64,000 nt of DNA from Dipteronia dyeriana (taxonomy: Eukaryota > Streptophyta > Magnoliopsida > Sapindales > Sapindaceae), in contig CM065299.1 of NCBI GenBank assembly GCA_032871835.1, positions 29,467,074-29,531,073 of the forward strand, in the 5' to 3' direction. The translations under genes and the position numbers were made by a program. The notes beneath the pieces were generated by a model. The model made no database searches, had not been told where the DNA came from, and saw only the letters and a program-made list of their open reading frames with translations. Below, piece after piece: positions 47,147-59,271 of the stretch (its first letter is position 1; each line of letters opens with the position of its first letter).

Positions 47147-49595
47147 ATTGCAATTATCAATCTTTTCATATGAATAAAGTGATTTCTACTTTAACAAATC
47201 TTATAGCATTTATAGTTTAATTATTATAATTGTCAAAAGTAAATAATCATAAGGTCAAAAGACTATGAAAAAAGAAGATTTTTTTATACATCTAGATATG
47301 TATGAGGTAGACACAATTCTTTAGTTAGTATTGAATAATATTCACAACTTAAGATAGAAGGTTGGGCGCCTTTATCTTGTCAAAGTTGTAGATTCTTTTG
47401 CTAGCATTTGAGTGGGATCAAATGTGTTATGATGAGTCTAAAATCATCAAAGTGTGGTGTCTTTGGGCAAAAGAATCTAGTGCACTGGGTGCATTGAATA
47501 GGATCAAAATGAAATACTTTATCTAGAACTGTCAATGGATAAAAGTTTTCATTTGAAGACAATCAGAGAGTCTATCTTAATCCTGAGATAAATGATGGAC
47601 TTATGGTTGCAAATGTTATCATTTGAGCTATCAATGAGTACGATTATATAGCATAGTCTATCCTCGATAGTTTGGTGGTGTTTATTTGTTAATCGATAGA
47701 GGACTTCATTTATAGATATGGACATCGTGGCTCCATTTGTTGAATGAGAGTAGAATACCATCATATGGATGTTTTGAGGTTTTGGATATTAAATCTTAAC
47801 GTTAATTTTTCAATAGTGTCTATTGAAACATGGCTTCTGGACAAGTCAAAATATCCAAGTTCAAAATGTGGTCATATGAGTAAATATGGTAACTTGGAGA
47901 GCTATAGGCGGTCTATGAGCTCTTGGCGATTACTGGTATTCTTCACGAGGATACACTTTCTCCAATAAGGTTGTCTGGGGTACGAATGAGTAACATCAAC
48001 TTATTCTATCTTTATTTAAGAGTTCAATTTTAGTTATTTAGTGGAATGAACTAAAATTAAATAGGTTGGACCTAAGTGAATCATTTGTTGATTGTGATTG
48101 GGTTGTGTCTATTGCAGCTTAAATTTAGATAGCCCGCCAAGATCCCCAATCCACACGAACTTGCATGGATCACTTAATATATTCTACCGGACCAATAGGG
48201 GTCCATCTAGAATTGTAATAAGGCATGTGAACTTGTTTCTTTTTGTAAGAATAGGTCTGGTTCACATGTGGTCTTTTTATTAAAGTCCAATGGATTTAAT
48301 AAAATGAGAAAAATAATATATGGCCTTTATACTAGGTATGTGCGGCAGAGGCTATGGTGAATAGCTTTAATATATTATTTTTATTTTATTATTATTATTT
48401 AATTAAATAGAAATTAATTAATTTGTTGATGAATTAATTATTTAATTAAAAGTCAAAATCTTTTCCTATTATGAGATGGTCTCATAAAACTATACTATTG
48501 TTGGTAGTATAGTTAATGTTAAAGACTATATTTGATAAGTCGATAAATAAAAGGAGTTATTTATCTAATCAAATTAGAAAGTCTTTAATGTGGTTACAAA
48601 CACACTATTGAGTAGGATTATGAGTCTTGGTGTAGGAAAGAATTCTTTTTGGAAAAGGATTCTTGGTCACCAAGTAAAACTACTTAGTGGTAGAATTCTT
48701 ATTTGAAAGGATTCATAACCACCAAGTTAATCTACCTAAGGATAGGATTCTTGTCCATCAAGTAATCTTTTTTAGGAAAGATTAAACACTCCTAATCTAC
48801 TTCAAACAAGGGAAATTCGGCCAACACAATATATAGTTAAAGGAGTAGTTAGTTTTCTTCTAAGATAAGGATTCTAACTACCAAATAAATCCACCTAAGG
48901 AAAGGATTCTTACCAACCAAGTGAATCCTTCTTAGGAAAGGATTTATGAACCTATATATATATGTGGATGATGAATTCGGCCAGCCCTAAGGCATTAGAG
49001 AGGAATTTCGGCCAAGCCATATTTTTCTTAGTGAAGAATTCGGCTATCATAGAATTTTGAGGGAGAAAAATCTGATTTTACTCTAGACAAAATTCAATCT
49101 TCTCTAATCAATAGTGTGTGAATTCGGCCAAGTAGAGAAAAAGGGGAACGTTTATGTATTCGATAGTATACTAATATCCTTTACATCAAAAGGGTTTTGT
49201 GTATAACATCGAATCAAGGTTCACGCGAGTTACAATCAAATTGATTGATAATTCACAAGTGACCGGACGTCCTTTGATTTTTTCTCTTGGAGGATATTTG
49301 TAACTAACAAAGAAAAGATATTTGCTTTGTCTCTATCCTTAGGAATACAATTTAAAGAAAGGGAGCCCACACTCCAAGGTGATTCACGTTCGTGATTGGA
49401 TTGGAAGATCCTGAGGAATCAATTCGGCGCTTGTTCAATCGTCACGCGAAAAAGGTATGATTCTTTTATATACATCAATTAATCTAGGGTTAAGGTTCTC
49501 GTTGCATAAAAGGGAATTTTTTTTATTTATACGCAAACCCTAATCTCGTTTTTTCTCACGCTTCCGTTGCGTTTCTAAACCATTTTTTCCTTACA
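47114..49595 (+). mobile_element. Solo LTR, 2.5 kb, GTCTC target duplication
   Basis: The segment starts TGTTAGGATTATGCTCG and ends CATTTTTTCCTTACA. GTCTC stands on both sides (47109-47113 and 49596-49600). No protein domain lies inside. A CTTCCGTTGCGTTTC motif near the end resembles the other solo LTR, so a copia origin and + orientation are inferred. It interrupts the last part of the antisense region. Confidence 0.88.
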
Positions 49596-49775
49596 GTCTC
49601 AGCCTTAGCCATTTTTGTAAAATTTTGTTGTAAAAATTTCGATTAATGAAGTTTCTTATTTTTGTTGACTGCTTTATTCGGAACGCCGAGTACTTTTTAC
49701 TCAAACTGGCTCTCTGTTGTCCGATTAATTTCGCCGAATTATCTTTTTTAATTGCATAATAGTCTGATTCTTTAA

Positions 49776-49958
49776 ATGCCGAGTATCTTGTTAAACTTCA
49801 CCGAGTATCTTATTTAACTTGGTTTCGCTTACTCGGAATAATTTTCTAATGCCAAGTATCTTTTTAAACTGGATAATGCAATTTCTTTGTGCCACGTATC
49901 TTATTAAATTGGCTAATGCAATTTCTTCGTACCAAGTATCTTATTAAACTGGCTAATA
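49776..49958. repeat. ~41-bp minisatellite, GCCGAGTATCTT units
   Basis: Five diverged units contain GCCGAGTATCTTATTAAAC and, in the last three, CTAATGCAATTTCTTCG. They lie between the pol end and the antisense region, where Tat-type elements often carry tandem repeats. Confidence 0.75.
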
Positions 49959-50469
49959 TTAACCGAGCCATCTTGAAACAAGCAAGTAGATTCATACCCA
50001 TATTTCATACTCTGTTGCTACCCAAACATTACATCAAGGCTCACCATGATCATATGTTCGAGTCCTTGCACAAGTTGCTGAGGAAGTCTCCTTAGTTTTG
50101 TCTGTGCAAGGGTTTGCCGAATTGTTAAGCTTTTGAACTGCTTAACACATCTGCGCATCTCACCGGGATTTTTCCTGACGATGCCCGAGCCGTTTTCCAG
50201 AATCTGGTGCATCGGGTTTGCCTTTTGGCTAAGGTTGACTGACCTTTCTCGGCTGGCGCATTCCTTCGAGCTCTCCGCCCATTCGGGAATTTTGCTAAAT
50301 TAATGGTCTCGAGCATTCTATTTGCATGTTCTTATTATCGTATGCTTTAGATTTCTGAAATCCCGAGTTGAGTTTTTATTTATAACTGCAAAATTAACAA
50401 TGATTAAATTTCAAAACCAATAACTATCCTGACTAGAATTGTCCTAACTAAAAAGGAAACAAAATTTCA

Positions 50470-51701
50470 AGGATAAAAAATCTTCAAATATTGGGCGTTG
50501 CATGGTCGGGGTAAGACCCCTCTATCTGGTCGTGCAATCCAATATGCTCCATGACCAGCCACTCATTCAATCTTGTACGGGTCTTCCCTTTTGTCAGCCA
50601 AGGAGCCTGTAGCTTTATTTTTTGTGTTCAGTGACACTTTTTTTAGTACCAGATCTTATAGTTGGAATTTTCTGATCCAAACATGAGAGTTGTAGTGGTG
50701 AGCCACTCTTTGCTGATATGCCATATTTTGTATTCGGGATTTCTCCCTTTTCTCTTCTAGCTCATCTAGACTTTATAACGGCATATCAATATTCTGGTTT
50801 TCATCGTACAACCTGACCCTAGGTGACGCGTACGATGTTTCTACGGGGATAATAGCTTCTGTTCCAAATGATAAAATGAATGGGGTCTCTCCTATAGAAG
50901 TCCTTGCTGTCTTCTGATATGCCTATAATACCTCAGGAAGTTTTTCAACCCCAACTTTCTTTCTTGGCATCTAGCTTTGCTTTGAGTGTGTGCTTGATGA
51001 TTTTGTTTACTGCTTCCGCTTGCCCATTCTTTTGAGGGTGGGCAGGTGTGGCGTAGTAATTGGCAATTTGATACTTTTTGCACAACTGTCTGAATTTTAG
51101 ATTATCGAACTGGGTGTCATTGTCAGTGATGATAGTGTTTGGGACTCCAAATCTATAGAGTATATTTTTCTTTACAAAGTTTATGGTATTTGCTTATATG
51201 ATATGTACCAATGCTTCGGTTTCTACCCACTTTATGAAATAACCAACGGCTACTATCGCTTGCTTTGCTCTACCCCTGTCCCTGTTGGCATTAGGCTAAT
51301 TAAATCCAGGCCTCACATGGCAAATGACCATGGGATGTAAGGCTTCTGAGTTATTCAGGGGGCTATCGGATATCGTTAGCGATCCTTTAGCATTCATTGC
51401 ATCTTTCCGAACATCGCTGTGCATCCGAGAATAAAGAGGGCCAATAATAACCTTGCATGAGTACCTTGTGTGCCAAACTTTTACCCCCAGTATGTTTTCC
51501 GCATACTCCGCTGTGGATTTCCTTTAGTATCTGACACGCATCTTCCTCTGATGCACATCTTTGGAGTGTTCGGGAAAACCCCCTTCTGTACATTTCTTCT
51601 CCAATCAATGTGTATCTTGCTGACCGATACCTGATGCGTTTGGCTTGTATGGGATCTTTCGGGAGCACGCTTTCTTCCAGGTACTTTTTTAGCTCAGTCA
51701 T
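50470..51701 (-). pseudogene. Gypsy integrase
   Basis: The N-terminal H2C2 zinc module is clear: EIHSGVCGKHTGG and YYWPSLF, then CSERCNEC. The core downstream is broken by stops (recognisable pieces at 50892-51300). The C-terminal module shows DLVLKKVSLNT, KREDPYKIE and NAQYLKIF, matching the GPY-type end of the relic at 20.2-20.45 kb. Confidence 0.82.
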
Positions 51702-51901
51702 CCAACCGTCTGAAGGTATTCAGATTTCTAAGATTTCAAAGTTTTTTGGCTCAACTATACTCGGTCTGAGGAGTGTACGACTTTAATAATTTTTTACCTG
51801 ATTGTGGTTATGGTTGATGCTAGTTTAGACAAGGCGTCTGCCTTTTCATTCTTCTCCATGAGAATCTGGACAATCTTATATTCTTTGAATTGTTGAAGGA
51901 G

Positions 51902-52210
51902 TTATTTTGCTATGCCACGATAAGCTATCATACCTTCATCTCTAGCTTGGTATTTTTCCAGGACTTGGTTGACGATTAGCTGTGAGTCACTGAATATTTC
52001 GACCTCATCTGCTCCGAGGGAAATGCATACTCTAAGTCTAACTAGTAACGCCTCGTACTCGGCTTGATTATTTGTCACTTTGAAATCGAATCTCATGGCA
52101 CATTCAATATCATCTCCTTCCGGGGTGCATACTACAATCCCTGCCCCGTTGCCATGAGTGTTCGAGGAACCATCAACATATAACCTCCACGAGAAACTCT
52201 TGCCTAACAT
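51902..52210 (-). pseudogene. Second, archaeal-type RNase H of the gypsy element
   Basis: The frame contains the three acidic active-site motifs in order: LYVDGSSN, NNQAEYEALL and EIFSDSQLIVNQV. Placement after the normal RNase H and before integrase is the Tat-lineage arrangement. The domain is uninterrupted but is bounded by stops. Confidence 0.88.
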
Positions 52211-52249
52211 CCTTTTTGCTTCCAGGTTTGGTTATGTGAATTCTGCTAC

Positions 52250-53850
52250 AAAATCTGTCACTGTTCGGCCTTTGAGGGATGTACTAGGGACGTATTGAAT
52301 ATCAAATTCAGTCAGCTCGATTACCCATTTGGTTAGTCTTTCTGAAATTTCTGACTTCTGTAAGATTTTCTTAAGTGGGCAGTCGGTGAGAACCTGGATT
52401 GTATGAGTCTGAAAGTATGAGTCTAAAAATATGGCCTCAACTTTCTTGCTTCCGAAACCAAAACTAGGGCCATTTTTTCTACCTATGAATACCTGGTTTC
52501 AGCTGGAAGAAGTGCCTTGCTGGTATAGTATACTGGCCTCTGTACTCCATCTTCTGTTCTGACTAGAACCGAGCTTGCTGCTAATTCGTTACTTGATAAG
52601 TACAAGTGGAGTACTTCTCCCATTTTAGGTTTTGAAAAGATGGAAGCTTGCCCTAGGTACTCTTTGATTTTTAGGAAGACCTGCTCTCATTCTTCGTTCC
52701 ATTCGAGCCCTTTTCCTTTTTTAATTACTTTAAAAAAGGGAGCACATCTATCTGTGGCCTTTAAAATAAATCTACCCAAGGAGGCTAAGCATCTTGTCAA
52801 ACGCTGCACTTCTTTTAGTGTCTTTGGCGAGGTCATTTTTTGAAGGGCTTGGATCTTTTCAAGGTTCACTTCGATTCCTCTCTAGTGAACTTGGAAACCC
52901 AGGAACCTTCCTGAAGGAACCCTAAATAGGCATTTGTTCAGATTCAACTTCATCTGATATCTCCTCAAGACATCAAATGTTTTCCGTAGGTCTGAGGCAT
53001 GCCTATCTGCCGAGATGCTCTTGTTCAACATGTCATCTATGTAAACTTCCATGTTTTTTCTTATTTGACGTTCAAAGATTCTATTGACCAGTCTTTGGTA
53101 TGTTTCTCTTGTATTCTTTAGCTCAAAAGGCATTACTGTGTAACTGTATAAGCCCTGATCAGTAGTGAACACTGTTGTTTCCTCATCAGCCTTATTCATC
53201 TGGATTTGGTTGTACCCTGAGTAGACGTCCATGATACTGAGTAATTCGTGGCCTGATGTGGCATCAATCAGTTGGTCTATCCTTGGCAGTGGAAAACTGT
53301 CTTTTGGACAGGCCTTATTCAGGTCCGTGAAGTCTACGTACATTCTCCACTGACCATTTTTCTTCTGGACGAGGACCACATTGGCTACCCACTGAGGGTA
53401 GCTGACCTCTCTGATCGACCCTACAGTGAGTAACTTCTCCACTTCTTGCTTGATCTCCTGACTTCTTTCGAGGTTAAAAGATCTTTTTTTTTGTATAACT
53501 TGTTTTGTCTTTGGGTCCACCGTAAGATGATGTGATATTACTCGGGCATCTATCCCTACCATGTCTTCATGACTCCAAGCGAACACGTCTTTGTATTCTC
53601 TAAGTAGATCAATAAGGTTTTGCTTAACCTTTCTTTCTAAACTGACGTCGATTTTGATCTTCTTATCTGGTTCTTCTTCCTTCAAGACTATTTCTTCTAT
53701 TGGTTCACTTTTAGACACTTTCGACTCTTCCTTCTGATCGAACTCAAACAACAGTGATTCTTGCTCGATTTGATCTGATTGTGTTATGGTACACACTTGC
53801 TCACTATTGTCCCTGCCTTTATAAACCGAGAGATTAGCTCTTCTGGCCAT
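52250..53850 (-). pseudogene. Gypsy reverse transcriptase and first RNase H
   Basis: A 322-codon open segment (52882-53850) holds an acidic linker, then VANVVLVQKKNGQWRMYVDF, LNKACPKDSFPLPRID, LLSIMDVYSGYNQI and the catalytic YIDDM. The adjacent frames continue with the RT thumb (LTRCLASLGRFI) and RNase H (RPVYYTSKALLPAETRYS, a stop, then VEKMALVLV). The active-site aspartates are still present in the RT, but stops and a frame change near 52870 and 52480 make the polyprotein non-functional. Confidence 0.93.
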
Positions 53851-53873
53851 CTCCTAAGACCCCTTGACTACTC

Positions 53874-54194
53874 CTACCCCCGTTCGGTTGGGAATTTGAT
53901 CATCAGAGCATAGGTAGCTGTTACTGCCATAGTTTTATTCAAGAATGGTCGACCTAACCGAGCGTTATATGCCCAATTGTCTAGGTCTACCACAGCAAAG
54001 TCGAGTAACACTGTTCTCTGACAAAGTGCTACTCTGATTTTCACGGGCAACTTTACCGTCCTGAGAGACCTAACCTCGAATCCTCTGAATGGGGTATGGA
54101 AAGATTGCAAATCCTTTCGGTCCATCCTGAGTTGATCGTAGACAGCTACATTAAGAATATCAACCGAACTACCATTGTCTATTAAAATTCTCAT
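53874..54194 (-). pseudogene. Gypsy aspartic protease
   Basis: The frame opens with MRILIDNGSSVDIL, where DNGSS is the retroviral-type protease active site of Tat-like elements (DTGSS-like). It continues to LGRPFLNKTMAV, matching the LGRPxL motif. The frame ends about 20 bp before the RT segment. Confidence 0.88.
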
Positions 54195-54579
54195 GACTTC
54201 CCTGTGGCCAATTCAGGCACTTATGACGAGGGCGTCATTCTGTCGAACATCGACCCTGTGTGAGTCGACCTCTGTGAATATTATTGGGTCCCATCCTTTC
54301 TTTATCCTTTTTGGGTCTGGTTTGACAGAGTTGACATCAAAGTTCTGCCTTGCCTCCACTGTTTCTTGGATTTCCTGAGTTTGCTCTCGGTTACTTCTCC
54401 TAGTTGATGGTCCTCCGAAGATTGTTTGTATTACTTCATTGGCCTCGGGATTGACCATTTTGTTCTGACAAGAATTATGATCGGCCTTGGTCTCTTTCTT
54501 TGTCTCTGACTTCTCATCTTTCTTTGATTATATCTTGGAGGTGTCCTTCCCGAATGAGGGTCTCTGTGTAGTCTCTAAG

Positions 54580-56139
54580 CTAGTAACATTTGGAAGTCTC
54601 ATGACCGGTTTCTTTATGGAATATGTAGTATTTTGTTGTATCTCGCAAAGCAAACTGATACTGTCGGCATGGCTCCTTTACTAGATTCTTTTCTTCTAAT
54701 ATGACCAAGATTTCTTCCTGTTTTTTTCCGTAAAGGGGTGTAGTTTGTGTATTTTTCTCGAAATTTCTCCGTGGTCTGGTCAGCATTACGTCCGCTTCCC
54801 TCATCCTTGCTTTTTTTTTTAATGTTTCCTTTTTGTTTTCCTTTATGGTTCTGTACCTTTGACTCGACATCTTTTTGTTTAGGTCTTCCCCCATGCATGT
54901 AGCATCCTTCTGTGGCTAACTCTTCTTCTTCGGCTAGTGCATATCCTCCAGCCATATCCATCATGTCTGCATATTGTTTATGAATGCAGCAATTATTGTT
55001 TCATCATTTGCACTACCGATTTCTGAGACCGCCTAGCCGAATCTCCCCAAGTATTTTTTCAATGATCATATTTCCCTTGTTTCAACTGAGAAAGGTAAGC
55101 CACTGATTTTTTCCTATGTACATTACCCGGAAATTATCTTGACAACTTATACTCAACTCACCGAAACTCCCGATTCTTACCGAGGACAATCTTCCTAATC
55201 ATCTTGAGCCCGTGTCTCCCAGAGTTTATGGAAAGTTGAGACATAGTAAAGGGTCGCTGTGGGCATACTGAGTCATAGCGCTTTTATACCATCTGACATG
55301 TTCTTTAGGATCTGTATCCTTCTTTAATTGCTTCACGTGTGGCATCCTGAACCTTTCTGGAAATGGGGTTTGCAGGATGTCCCTAGTGAATGAACTATCA
55401 GAATCATCGTCAGATAACTTGTTATATCCATATTGTCTAACCAGCGCGTTCATTTGACACCTGTTGTTTTCGACTTCTCGGGTCAGGCTCTAAATCATAA
55501 CATCTCTGTCTCCCATCGGTTCTCCATGGAGGTTAAATCGCCGGGTGATTGCAATGCCTGTTTCCAGCTCATCTTCATCCTGTACCCAAGTCTCTTGAGC
55601 TAACCCTTACAGGTGTATGGTTCCATGACAACGCTTATGATGGTGATGAACACTATCTTCTGATGACGATGACCGATCCCTACGCCGGTCATATTTTCGG
55701 TGCTTATCTCGATCCACCTAACCGTGACTCTGCCTTTGGCATGGTTGTTCTTCGGGTGTTTCATGATCCCTGTTCTGGGTGCATGTTTTACCTCCAGATT
55801 GATTATTTTGATCCGAGTTCCTAGCAACTATTAGAGCATCTGGTTCCGGCCCACATATAACCGAACGGAGCCTTATAGGCAGAGGGTTTGGTGGATGTTC
55901 CTCATTTGCAGTAGCTGTTATAGCTTCCTCATTTGCAGTAGCTGTTATAGCTGTTGTAATGCCTCACGAAAACAATGTGCTATATCCTCACTGGTAAGAG
56001 GGATTTATTGGATACCAGCCAGGGATGCTAGTTGGTTCTCGGTGGTTATGGTGGGATCTCGTGAACTTCCACCTATATGAGTATTATCTGGAGATTTTTG
56101 GATATCCCAAGAACTATTTCTACTTCTGCTTCCAGCCAT
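54580..56139 (-). pseudogene. Gypsy gag
   Basis: A start codon at 56137-56139 opens MAGSRSRNSSWDIQKS. Further on, FTRDILQTPFPERFRMP and TDPKEHVRWYKSAM are the signature of plant gypsy capsid proteins. KYYIFHKETGHETSKC near the end is the zinc-knuckle-like motif before the protease. Several stops and frame changes interrupt it. Confidence 0.85.
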
Positions 56140-56162
56140 TAATTTAAATCAGATCGGAGGTT

Positions 56163-56186
56163 CACTCCCCTCCTTCTAGTGCCAAT
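56163..56186 (-). other. Putative primer binding site of the gypsy element
   Basis: Directly inside the 5' LTR the minus strand reads ATTGGCACTAGAAGGAGGGG. TGG placed 2-3 bases after the LTR is the usual start of a tRNA-complementary site. The primer tRNA was not identified. Confidence 0.45.
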
Positions 56187-57060
56187 TGTTGACGTCAATT
56201 TCTAGATGGGTGAGAAAGTCAACAATGTTGGATTTAGTTGTGACCTATCAAAGAGGAAGAGAAAGAGAATGTAATTTGATGCTAGTTATACACGAGTTTA
56301 AGTGGTAAAACTCCGGTGATCGGAGAAACGTCCACGGGTGGTTGAACAAACAACTGAGCCAAAATTCACTATTGAAATAAAGAATTACACCACTCGATCT
56401 CTCTTCTCTCTGTTAGTGATTCTGTATCTTTATTTTTTTTGTCCCTTCAACAATGAGATTATGGGTCTATTTGTATTTGTATAGAACCCTAATCCTTGTT
56501 GTACAAGTAATGAAAGAATTTTGTATTCAGTTACGATTTGGTTGCTTGCTGGAGTCGTCTTTTACTTCTTTCCTATTTCGGAGATTATATGGAGATCGAA
56601 TGGGACTCTGGAGATATAGTCAGTTTAGGACTTTTTTCTTTTTAAATGTGTAGTCTTCTTGATGAAGTAAAGTTGTTGCCTGATTTGGAACCTATTTCTT
56701 GTTTGGTATTTTATTCTTCTAGAAATTCTTCTTGATGTGGATGTCTTTACGTATTTAAGCATGACTCTTGGTATACCCATGTACGAATTATGTACTACAC
56801 TTCTTTATTTTGGTTTTCTCGTTCTTGTCTCGAGTAGAATGTGACGTTACTTGGTCCCGAGTGAAACATGACGTCACTTTGTCCCCGAGCAGGTCTTTGA
56901 CTTGCCGAATACTTGTATTCACACTTACTCGGGTTCGTATTCCTTAGTGACATCTTGAAGGATATTTTCTGGATGTCTATTTGGATATCCACCTGGCAAT
57001 TTTAAGGGACTATCCACCTTGTCAGGAACATGTACATTCGATAAAAATATACTTACAACA
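56187..57060 (-). repeat. 5' LTR of the gypsy element
   Basis: It starts TGTTGACGTCAATTTC on the + strand and ends ACTTACAACA, then the ACTAT duplication. It is the partner of the 3' LTR, with point differences and small indels. Confidence 0.92.
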
Positions 57061-57065
57061 ACTAT

Positions 57066-57960
57066 AATTGAAAAAAAAAATGCAGAAGAAGATGTTGGAC
57101 TTCAATATCCCACCATCTCCCTAAAGAGAAAGGAAGATGTTTTTGCTATGTTATTTTTTGTTCTATAGAAGAATTAGTTTTTTTTGCTAGATATTATTTC
57201 TAAACATGAGAATTCGTGTTTTTATTATTATTATTATTATATAAAAGATAATATTTGTTGAAACCTTTGCACAATATTCTATAACATATCATATTCAGAA
57301 AGCAGCAACAAGGCACAACAGATGCCTAGAACAAAAATACACATAGACATAAACATAAACATAAGCCCACACATATAAATAAACCCAAACCTAAACTTAA
57401 ACCTAAGCATAAACTAACAAAAATAAGTAACCTTTCATACATATTTGCCAACTATTACTCCTATTACAATAATGATGAGAAACACAACCAGCATAACTCC
57501 ATTGTCTTAAACTGGTTGAGTGTAAAGGATCTTATCTTCTATGATAACAAAACTCTGAATTGAATATTGTTCACGCTATACGGCACGACTACAAATAGCA
57601 TGGCTACGGCTGAGATGGTATCTATTTCCACTTTATTTAATTTTTTCAACATTTTTATAAAATTTTGCGACTATATAACATTTGTTACACAACATGTGGC
57701 CACACACTAGAAAATAGCTACCACCAAAAATGCCAACTAGTATGGGAAGCCTTAGTGACACAATATGTTGTAACTTAAAGTAATAGTGCAAGTGTCACAC
57801 AATACTATACCAAAGTTGAAGTGTTACTAACCAATTGTAATGGACTTAGTCACAGGGTAATTTTGGGACCGTTAATGCTCCCGATAAATAGCATGAAATT
57901 ATTTTGGGCTGGTAAAGCTTCAAAAGCAAAAACCTAGAACACATCAAATGCAAATATAAC
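57066..57960. other. Spacer after the gypsy element
   Basis: AT-rich. A short degenerate run of AAACCTAAACTTAAACCTAA at about 57380-57420 resembles plant telomere units but is not a clean array. No gene seen. Confidence 0.4.
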
Positions 57961-57963
57961 CGG

Positions 57964-58480
57964 TTAGTTGGAACAGATATATTCAATAAATAAATCATTG
58001 ATAGTCATCAAGTTTGAAAGGCTCACCAGTAGTGCGTATGCAAACCCGTAAATGTTGTACCTATTCCCCAACTTATTCTTTGACTGAAGTGAATTTTTAA
58101 ACAAGAAAATGGAGGTCTTGTACACATGTGAACTCCACGAAAATACATTGAACGCATCCAAGTCATCAACATGGCGCAACTACCATATGGGGATGGAATA
58201 CCTCTCATCCCCTCCGGTCAAAAAATAGTTGACCATCATTAGCAAACAAAGCTTTACTGCATCCAATGGCTAGGTCCATTGTCCTTGTCCAATCTGAGCT
58301 TCAAGTTCGCTAAATCTGACCTTATCTCGATCATCAAAGTACCTTTTGTGTATGCCATTCTCCATCGCATCATATCCATTTGTGTCAGGGATGGCTCCAA
58401 ACTTCAGCTTAAGTATCAAACAAAACTCCAACTCGAAAAACAAACGCTCTGGTTACATAACATGAACCTTATCTCATAGG
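57964..58480 (-). pseudogene. DUF1985 domain fragment (MULE-associated)
   Basis: The minus strand gives VDDLDAFNVFSWSSHVYKTS and NRYNIYGFAYALLVS, matching the conserved core of DUF1985. Upstream pieces in other frames (HHPGPTYEIRFMLCNQSV) fit the start of the domain. DUF1985 is common in plant proteins with Ulp1-like proteases carried by Mutator-like elements. No protease domain is present here. Multiple frameshifts make it a relic. Confidence 0.75.
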
Positions 58481-58802
58481 TGGGTCCGGGGTGGTGTAAC
58501 TCACTCAATAGCAATGGATGCACAATACCACCAGAAAACCTCATTTCAAGATGCATGCGTAGAAAATGGCCTAAACAAGAGCCATTAATCCTCTCCTGGA
58601 CTTAGATCACATCTTCCCTTAATTCGGTAATTGAGTCCTCAATAACTGTGAGAAGTCGAAAGTGGTTGTGTTGGGTGATTATTATGCCGTCCAAGAACCA
58701 TTGACTATTGGGAATTTTAACCTGTCCTTCAAATTCACCATTGGTAATTCACAACCAATATGCATAAATAATTAAAAACAGAGGTCTGATAATTTTCCCA
58801 GT

Positions 58803-59271
58803 AAATCTCGGAAGAAAATAGAACAGTCTCGAAAAATATTTCAAGGTCTCGAAAAATGTTATCAAAGTCTCGGAATATGTTTTTGAAGTCTCAAAAAGCT
58901 TATAGAAACTATAATAAAGTCTCGAACAAAAGTCTCGGAGAGTGTTATAGAAGTCTTAGAGAGTGTACAAAGGTTTCAGATTAAAGTCTCAGAGATTGTT
59001 TTAGAAGTCTCAGAGAGTGTTACAAAATCTTTGTTGATTCAAGACTTCTATAACATTGTCCAAGACTTCTTTACGCTCTCCGAGATTTCTGTCAAGCTTT
59101 ATCGATCCTAGATTTCTATTAAACTCTTCGAGGCTTTTTTAACACTTTTTGAGACTTCTATCGAGCTTTATCTATCTGAGACTTCTATAAAACTCTCCGA
59201 GACTTCTATAACACTCCCCAGGATTTCTATCAAGACTTTAGAACATGCTCCGAGACTTTCACTAACCTATT
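58803..59271. repeat. Inverted array of a 21-bp minisatellite
   Basis: About ten units of AAGTCTCGGAGAGTGTTATAG type run in one direction to about 59030. About ten units then run in the opposite direction (AGACTTCTATAACACTCTCCG type) to the end. The whole is a ~470-bp imperfect palindrome made of short repeats, next to the DUF1985 relic. Confidence 0.88.

Larger units (their letters stand above)
42777..57060 (-). mobile_element. Ty3/gypsy retrotransposon of Tat-like layout, 14.3 kb
   Basis: Two LTRs of 877 and 874 bp bound the element, and ACTAT flanks it at 42772-42776 and 57061-57065. Minus-strand order is 5' LTR, primer site, gag, protease, reverse transcriptase, RNase H, a second archaeal-type RNase H, integrase, tandem repeats, a long antisense coding region, polypurine tract (TTAAGGGGTAT next to the 3' LTR) and 3' LTR. 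The second RNase H and the antisense gene are hallmarks known from the Tat/Ogre/Grande group. All frames are decayed. By eye the first ~190 bp of the two LTRs differ at about a dozen positions, so the insertion is not recent. A solo LTR sits within it. Confidence 0.92.

Noticed and set aside
57380..57420. Interstitial telomere-like repeat (AAACCTA units)
   Set aside because: Only a few imperfect units, more like low-complexity sequence than a TTTAGGG array.
58803..59271. CRISPR-like short repeats (also 32237-32400)
   Set aside because: The units are contiguous and diverged, without conserved repeats and unique spacers, and the host is a plant. They are minisatellites.
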